Shown: piece by piece, positions 57,901-64,000 of the stretch
Layout of the letters: each line of letters starts with the position of its first letter
Numbering within the stretch: the first letter of the stretch is position 1
Assembly: GCF_001659605.2 (NCBI RefSeq)
Contig: NC_035164.2
Span: 10,130,994 to 10,194,993, forward strand
Source: Manihot esculenta
Taxonomy: Eukaryota > Streptophyta > Magnoliopsida > Malpighiales > Euphorbiaceae
Direction of reading: 5' to 3'
DNA: 64,000 bases
Notes under the pieces: model-generated
Told to the model about the DNA's origin: nothing
The model's input: the letters and a program-made list of their open reading frames with translations, nothing else
The model's database searches: none
Position numbers and translations under genes: made by a program

Positions 57901-58195
57901 ATCTATATATAAATAAACATTACAAAAATATATAAAGAGAATAAAAGGAAAACTTTAATGGACAAAATTTAATAAATTTCAAGAGAAATTTTGATGCATG
58001 CAGTGAATGACAACATATATCACCGGCTAATTACAATGATGATCTCAACTTTTAAACCTTCAAAAACAATTTGCATACATCTTAATATAAAATGGGCATC
58101 GAAGACTGAACATTCACATATTGTACCAAAAAATACATTCAGCCAAACAGGAGGAACATCACTACAAGGTCCATAAACAGCTTAAAACAATCATT
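54920..58195 (+). repeat. Satellite-like tandem array, about 365-bp period, ten copies
   Basis: The marker AAACCTTCAAAAACAATTTG starts near 54920, 55255, 55509, 55874, 56239, 56605, 56970, 57331, 57689 and 58053. Intervals are 365, 365, 366 and 365 in the middle, with shorter units at the left end from internal deletions. Each unit also holds GGAACATCACTACAAGGTCC and GAGCCTGTTTGTCTATCAT. The 60-67 codon frames repeated once per unit come from this periodicity and show no sign of being genes. Confidence 0.95.
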
Positions 58196-58347
58196 TTTTT
58201 TTTCAATCTAGACTGAGCACAAAGTAAAGTGTATTATGAATCAATTAAAAAAGTGCAAGGTTGATAAATCATAAATGTGTGAAATGAGAAGAGAAGACCG
58301 TTGAACTTAAAATGAAGTGGTGGAAAGATAAAAAGAATATAACTCAC

Positions 58348-59420
58348 TATCACCTCAAGCTTTAGTTGAGTTCCCTTTAAGCCTCTTTGAGCCTCCCTGA
58401 ATACAAATAACAAGTTAAATCAAATAAAATCCATAACAAAAGCTAATAATTAATTAAGGACAATGATAATAACAAACCTCACTGCTGCAAATTTGGATTT
58501 CTTTTCTTTTAATTGCTTGATGTTCTTCTCTTTCTCGTATAACTTGTCTCAACAAACTAACATGTATAACAATATCATACCCACCAAATCCCAATGTAAT
58601 CATCTCCACGATGGCTCATTTAGTATAAAAAATCGGACCGCCTGAACAACCCTCACTAGAATTAAGCCCAAAAATTTGTATCAAGGGAACTAAAGGATGG
58701 AGATTTTTTTCAAAAGTCTTTTCTCTTTCAACATTAGCTCTAGATTCTTGAAACACTTCTGAATTAAAAATATGTCCCATAATTCTATAACGAGATGTGA
58801 ATTGCAATGCGGTTGACAAATAAGTTTGACGTTTTTGATTGTCCAATGGAAAAACTATATCATCCACACATTGAAATGCAACCATACCATCCAAAAAGGA
58901 GCCTACTAAACTACCAGGATGCCTTATATGGATCAACCTCTGACCCGCATTTAGTGACCCATCTCTTGCAAAAATTCCATAGCTAGAGTTATTGAAACCT
59001 TTAATTTCTAACAATGTAATATCCCATTTGGGTTTCTGATCAAGTATCTCAACCTCGAAAAGGAAATGCGTTTCATCTAGCCTACGGGCAGAAATAATAT
59101 GTTTATGACCATTTTGAAGAAGATGGGCACATGTGATAGCTAAACCATTCTTATCAATGCTGAAACAAGTTCCAAATGTTTTCATGACTTGATGCTTAAC
59201 AAAAGACCAAATCCTAAGTACCCATATAATTTTTTTCAAATTCTCATGGAAATCACGCAGCTCAAGTGGAGTTAGGGTAGAATTTACATTAACAGTGGGT
59301 CTATTAAACACTTTTTTCCAAATCCTATAGCAGAAGTAGTATGCCTAATGAGTGAAATATTAGAAAGAGTAGGCCATGAACAACAAATAGACATTGTATG
59401 TTTGAAATTGCATAAGAGGA
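58348..59420 (-). pseudogene. Trypsin-like serine protease gene, decayed copy
   Basis: The main exon (59311-58616 and on to about 58479) encodes a trypsin fold with the His region LAITCAHLLQNG, the Asp region WDITLLEIKG and the Ser region SEGCSGGPIF, all three catalytic residues kept. A TGA at 58616-58618 follows PIFYTK, although homologous sequence (GGYDIVIHVSLLRQVIRE) continues past it. An extra A in a six-A run near 59318 shifts the frame relative to the gene at 60.2-61.1 kb, and the apparent start at 59311 is GTG. A small last exon matching the neighbour's lies at about 58348-58395. Probably a pseudogene, unless a truncated product is made. Confidence 0.75.
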
Positions 59421-60057
59421 GGGGGAAGGTTGACCAATAGCTTATTTTAAGTTAGTTATGCCTTCTGAGAATGCTATTTCTTTTTTACAATCCATAGGCA
59501 CAACTAGTTGTTATATAACAAACTATAAAACATACAGATAAAGTTACATCTCCCCTTAATTCCACAAGACTGGTTTCAAATCAAATTTAGAAAACTTAAA
59601 CAAACCCTAACTTAACAAAGCCTTATTTTATCTCAAGTTAACTTAACAAAGCCTTCTATCGACCCACTTTTCATGTTTTGATTTCATTATGTTGATATAA
59701 CCTCACACCTAATTGTAAAATAAAAATATATGAATAAGCAAAAAAAAAAAAAAGGAAAAGTGGAAAATCATGCAAAATCAAAGTAAAATGTACGAAGCAA
59801 AGCACCATGCAAATGCTGATTGTTGAATAAACTCTCATTCACTAGCCTACTCTGAATTTCCCTACCTTGAACAACAAAAGGAAAATTTATCTATAAGAAT
59901 AATGACATAATAATATAGAAAATTGTTATCCTAAAAATTTTTATCCAGAAAAATTTATACCTGAGAATGAGATGCTTTATCCCTTCCAAACCCTGCAACC
60001 ACAAAGTTAAATAAGATAAAATAATAAATATGAACTTGAAGCAATGTGGTGAAAATA
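59421..60057. other. Spacer between trypsin-like genes
   Basis: Intergenic DNA; 59530-59830 contains the block shared with 12400-12700. It may include the promoter of the decayed gene. No other feature is recognised. Confidence 0.5.
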
Positions 60058-61051
60058 TCAAAAAGAATATGACTCACTATCCCCTCTTGGTTTAGTTGAA
60101 TGCTCTTTGAGCCTGTTTACTCTACCCTATATAAAAATAACCAAGTTAAATCAAATGAAATCCAACACAGTAATTTAAGGACAATGATAATAATAAATTA
60201 ACCTCCTTGTTGCCGGGAATTCGAGTATCTTTCCTTTCCAAGGTTTCAATGTTGAGATGTTCTTCTTTTTCTCTCATGACTTGTCTCAACAAGCTAACAT
60301 GAATGGCAATGTCAAACCCACCAGAACCCATTGATAACATCCCCATAATTTCGCCTTCAGTATTAAAAACTGGACCTCCTGAAGAACTCTCTCCAAAAAC
60401 AAACCCATAAATTTGAATAAGAGGAACTAACGGGTGAAGACTCTTTTCAAAAGTCCATTTTACATTAGTTTCAAAATTTTCAAACACATGAGAGTTCCAA
60501 ACATCTCCGATAATTCGATATCGAGGTATGGATTGGAGGGCAGTCGATAGATAAGTTTGACATGTTTGAGTGCCGGTGGGTAGAACTACATCATCCACGC
60601 ATTGAAATGCAACCTTACCAACCAAAAAGGATCCTACAAAACTATAGGGATGAATATACAGTAACATTTGAGCCACATTTAGTGACCTGTCTCTAGCAAG
60701 CCTTCCATAACAAGAGTCATGAACACCTTTAATATGTAATAATGCAATATCCCAATTTAGTTTATGATGAAGTATATCAACCTCATAAGGGAAATCATTT
60801 TCATCTTGCCTACGGGCAAAAATGCTACAACCCTTGGGAAGAATATGAGCACTAGTCATAGCTAAACCATCCTTTACTATGCAAAAGCATGTGGCAAATG
60901 ATTTTTTGTGTTGTCGCTTAACAATATATGTAATCCTAAGTACCCACACGATTTTTTTCAAAGTCTGATAGAAGTCATGAAGCTCAAGTGAAGTTAGAGA
61001 TGAATTTGTACTAATATTGGGTCTACCGAATACTTTTTCCAGATCCTGATC
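60058..61051 (-). CDS. Trypsin-like serine protease (apparently intact domain, start exon unresolved)
   Basis: The main exon 61051-60203 follows a good acceptor (TTGTCTACCACAG). A second exon at 60126-60058 continues in frame (GRVNRLKEHS ... SYSF) to a TGA. The domain holds a complete triad: His in AMTSAHILPKG, Asp in NWDIALLHIKG, Ser in GESSSGGPVF, with the following GEIMGMLSMGSGG strand as in HtrA/trypsin folds. No PDZ domain is present. No ATG opens the long frame; the apparent start at 61090 is TTG upstream of the acceptor, so an N-terminal exon, perhaps a targeting peptide, lies further up toward 61240. By sequence it belongs with plant HtrA-like trypsin-domain proteins near the Do-like genes around it. 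It is the best candidate for a working host gene here. Confidence 0.7.
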
Positions 61052-61249
61052 CTGTGGTAGACAATGAGAGAAAACCAGCGGATAATACAAATTCTAAATC
61101 TGAAACCACAAACGCATTTATAACAAATAGAGGGAGAAATTACCGTAGCTGACAAAAAAAGAGTAAAGAGACCAACAATGAAGGTTGGGATGATTGGGTC
61201 TCTTCCTATGTATCAGAACTGCCACTTTTTCTCCATTTCTCGCCTTCGT

Positions 61250-61275
61250 CTTTATATATATATATATATATAATG
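61250..61275 (-). promoter_or_regulatory. Possible TATA region of the trypsin-like gene
   Basis: An AT dinucleotide run reads TATATATATATAAAG on the minus strand about 200 bases upstream of the main exon. Simple repeats of this kind are common, so the assignment is weak. Confidence 0.35.
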
Positions 61276-61870
61276 AATTGCAACTTTATTTTTTTTATTA
61301 TTATTTTTATTATTCTTACTTCTTCCACACTTTTTGTTAAGTTGATAGCATTCAACTGGTCAAATTAATTAGTTATAAAAAATATTTTATTGATTTATAT
61401 ATTTTTAAATCAAATTTTGAAATTAACTTTATATTAAAATGTATCATATATTTTTTTACTATTACCAAATTTTATAATTTAATCTATTTTTTTATCACTA
61501 TTCTCGTACTTGAAAATTTTTTATTATATATAAAAATAAAATTGTACATGATTTCATTTAAATTTATTAAATGAAAAAATAACGAATATATTAAAGAATA
61601 ATTGGAAAAAAATCGAAAGGAAAAATAAAACAAAAGTGAACTATTCATCGTATGGTAGAGTACCGCAAATTTTTATTTATTTTATTTTTTAAAATAAACT
61701 TGTGGTATTTAATTTATAAAAGATTATGAAATTTAGAATATAATAACATAGTATATGATATTCACATTCCACCTTTTCTTGCAGGATCGGAATAAGGTAA
61801 GACTAAGGCAGCCAGGAACAGCTACAACCAAACACAAAAGTTATGGATCTAAACACTAACAAAGCCTACC
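61276..61870. other. AT-rich intergenic DNA
   Basis: Separates the trypsin-like gene from the 3' end of Do-like copy C. Nothing recognised. Confidence 0.55.
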
Positions 61871-62026
61871 AATGTTTCCCTACATCAAAACCATACTAAA
61901 ATTGATTCCCAAAAGCAAATTACATTCCTCAACCAAAGCTGATTATCTTATCCGCCATTACCATCTGCAAAACAAAGCAGAAATGAAGCCATGGACTATT
62001 GGCTGCAACTTCCAAGGATCCCAATT

Positions 62027-64000
62027 TCATCTTGCATGTTCCCAAAGTGGCCAACTAACCAAGAAAGAAATCATCAATGAAAAATGCAGTTACATGACAT
62101 CATAGTATCTACCATGCACACGTAATTACATGGTTCTACTTTCCATAAACATGTTAGACAAAAGGGATTTTACCTATACAAATTATCTGATGTGGCCTTA
62201 TCCACCACCACAGTAAGATGCAAAGGAACACTATTACTTGTTCGTATCACAATCACCTCCATCGCATCCCCAGCCTTATCCCTCATTACTTCAAATAACT
62301 GACACCAATTTGGTTAAAAAACAAGATCAAAGGGAATTTTAAAATTTTCATTAAGTACAGCATATATGCGCAGATATTTGTTAATTGACAACATAGAAGT
62401 ATTGTACCTCCAGAAAACTTTGAATAGTTCTTCCTCCAAATTGAACTATAACATCATTGGGACCTATCCCAGCAAAATCAGCAGATGAGCCTGCCATAAC
62501 CTATTGACAGTTGATAGAATCATCCAATAACCAATTAGAAAGAACAAATTAATTAGGAAAGATAAGCACATAGAAAACACACTCATTTAACATTCATGGC
62601 AACTAATTGTAGGAAAAGTTTGAACTATGCTTTGTACTTTATCCACAAATCAAGCACTTGAAAAGAATGATTAATAGGTCAAATACAATCAAAAAAATAA
62701 GCAAGTAATTAGCTAGATTACTAATAAACAAATATATTCATCAAATTTCATTTAGGATGGTAACCAGAAACTAAACTAAAGTATACTATTCATCAAATTT
62801 CATTTAGGATGAAATAAGTAAATCATATATGCTATAACTTTCGCTTACTAAACTATACATAGATGAAATTAAAATGCTATTGTGGTCATAGAGTGCTTGC
62901 GCAAAGACGAAGCTTGAAGGTAGAAGCTAGAGAATTTTTGTTTTTCTTTTGACCAACAAGAAGCTAGAAATTGTTAACCCCACAGGTGTGTTTTGTGTTA
63001 AACTATATGTAACAACATCATTGGTGATCTCTTTACAATATTAATGCTCTTTTTACTGGTCTTGGATTCAACCTTTACTGCTTTTGCAGAGACTGAAAAT
63101 TAACTATTGCTTTAAGCACATTTTCTATAAACGTATGCCTCACATCCCGAAAGGTCCCTTGAACCTTAGCCTGAGGTAACCAAAGGCCCTCATGTCTCTC
63201 ATTCCTTCTACAACTATGACCGAGAATCATGATATTAGCCAAACAACTATGATCCTTTAGAAACAAATTGTGCACAATCCTTCAAAAACAAGCTGCATGA
63301 AATCAGACTATACCTCTTCAACAATGACCCCCTTAAATACATTAGGGAACTGCTGAATGATCTTCTCTAAAACATCCACATCAGCTGCACAAAGGTTAGT
63401 CACTTCCCTATGCCACAACATTAATCGTTAGAGTAGCAACAGTTAGATACTGAGCTGAGTGCATAAATTGCCCCTATATCAAGGACACTAAAGTTCACTT
63501 TTTAAAAAGGCATAACATCAGAAAAATAAATCATATGATGGAATAAAATGAAATTTATTACACCTTACAGAACACTTGCCTCAAAAAAGAGATGCAATAT
63601 AGATAATGGGAATGATAGACCAACTAATCTCTGGAAAAATATCAACTATAAGCTAACTCATTTAAATTGCATTGTAAATTCTTTCCATAGAAACAACTCA
63701 TAAAATGTTTAGATTGAATATTAATGGATATCATCTTACCTGTTTAGATTGAATATTAATGGATATCATCTTACCCACTTTGAGTTCTTTCATTTGTGTT
63801 GATCGTACACATGGAACATTTTCCACAATTCCTAAGAGTGCATTTAAATATACCATAAAGGCCAAAGAAGTCCTAAGTGAGACCGGTTTAAACTCATGAC
63901 TCAGAAAGCTTAACTTAAGGTTCCATAGTTAATAAAAAAAGGGTGATATATACACCACGTTAGACTATTTGAGTTTATCAATTAAAAATAAACTAGAGTT
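62027..64000 (-). CDS. Do-like (DegP/HtrA-family) gene, copy C, 3' part only
   Basis: Exons on the minus strand: 63407-63314, 62500-62408, 62298-62174 and 62054-62027 (ends WPLWEHAR, TGA). They match the PDZ-encoding exons of copies A and B with proper GT-AG sites and no stop or frameshift. Exon 7 lacks 27 bases present in A, an in-frame loss of nine residues covering PRQPWLGM before the PDZ domain. The intron from 63408 to the window edge aligns with intron 6 of copy B and lacks its retroelement. The protease half lies beyond the window, so integrity cannot be judged. The product would be a PDZ-containing HtrA relative, probably not proteolytic if it resembles A and B. Confidence 0.7.
63706..63775 (+). 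repeat. 35-bp direct duplication in intron of copy C
   Basis: TGTTTAGATTGAATATTAAT and the following 15 bases occur twice in a row. Copy B has one. Confidence 0.85.

Noticed and set aside
55814..58176. Family of similar 60-67 codon ORFs (MIHAVNDNMYHLP...)
   Set aside because: One per satellite unit, following the 365-bp period; no ribosomal or domain evidence.
54920..58195. CRISPR-like array
   Set aside because: Units of 365 bp with no short repeat/spacer pattern, in a plant nuclear context.
61872..62105. Plus-strand gene at 61872-62105
   Set aside because: It overlaps the last exon of copy C on the other strand and has no recognisable domain.

Overview
This window is plant nuclear DNA, most likely from a eudicot. 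It has spliced genes with GT-AG introns, plant Ty3/gypsy chromoviruses, a Mutator-like element (MULE) carrying a plant-mobile-domain gene, L1-type LINEs, a TRIM element and a satellite array. A member of the Euphorbiaceae or another Malpighiales is possible, but that is a weak guess. Almost everything is transposon or decayed gene copy. The only host gene without a visible lesion in the window is a short trypsin-like serine protease gene at about 60.1-61.1 kb (minus strand), and its start is unresolved.

Layout. 1-8335: two same-family Tekay-type gypsy elements, apparently nested. The 3' end and LTR of one (1-2213) is followed directly by the interior of another (gag zinc finger, protease, RT, RNase H, integrase; 2214-6002) and its 3' LTR (6111-8335). 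8336-10257: part of a different LTR element. 10258-16500: AT-rich DNA with a possible SINE, a relic shared with 59.5 kb, and two broken LINEs. 16507-21983: copy A of a DegP/Do-like pseudoprotease gene, cut in exon 8 by a MULE terminus. 21984-37735: two MULE copies head to head, forming an inverted repeat with arms of over 6 kb and a 276-base loop. 37734-43985: copy B of the same Do-like gene, starting abruptly before exon 4, with a small gypsy derivative and a TRIM in its introns. 44595-53590: a second inverted repeat, made of two copies of a chromovirus. 54920-58195: a satellite of about 365 bp period, ten copies. 58348-61090: two trypsin-like genes on the minus strand, one broken and one apparently intact. 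62027-64000: copy C of the Do-like gene, minus strand, running off the window.

History. Copies A and B share a retroelement insertion in intron 6, while copy C keeps the empty site, so the insertion came after the split from C and before the A/B duplication. The MULE then entered exon 8 of copy A. Part of MULE copy 2, and probably the rest of A and the first exons of B, were deleted, leaving a MULE-to-gene junction with 2 bp of shared sequence. The TRIM entered copy B later. The two MULE arms share nonsense codons and also carry private ones, so an already defective copy was duplicated and both copies then decayed. The arrangement resembles the maize Mu killer locus and could make a hairpin RNA that silences related MULEs; that is inference.
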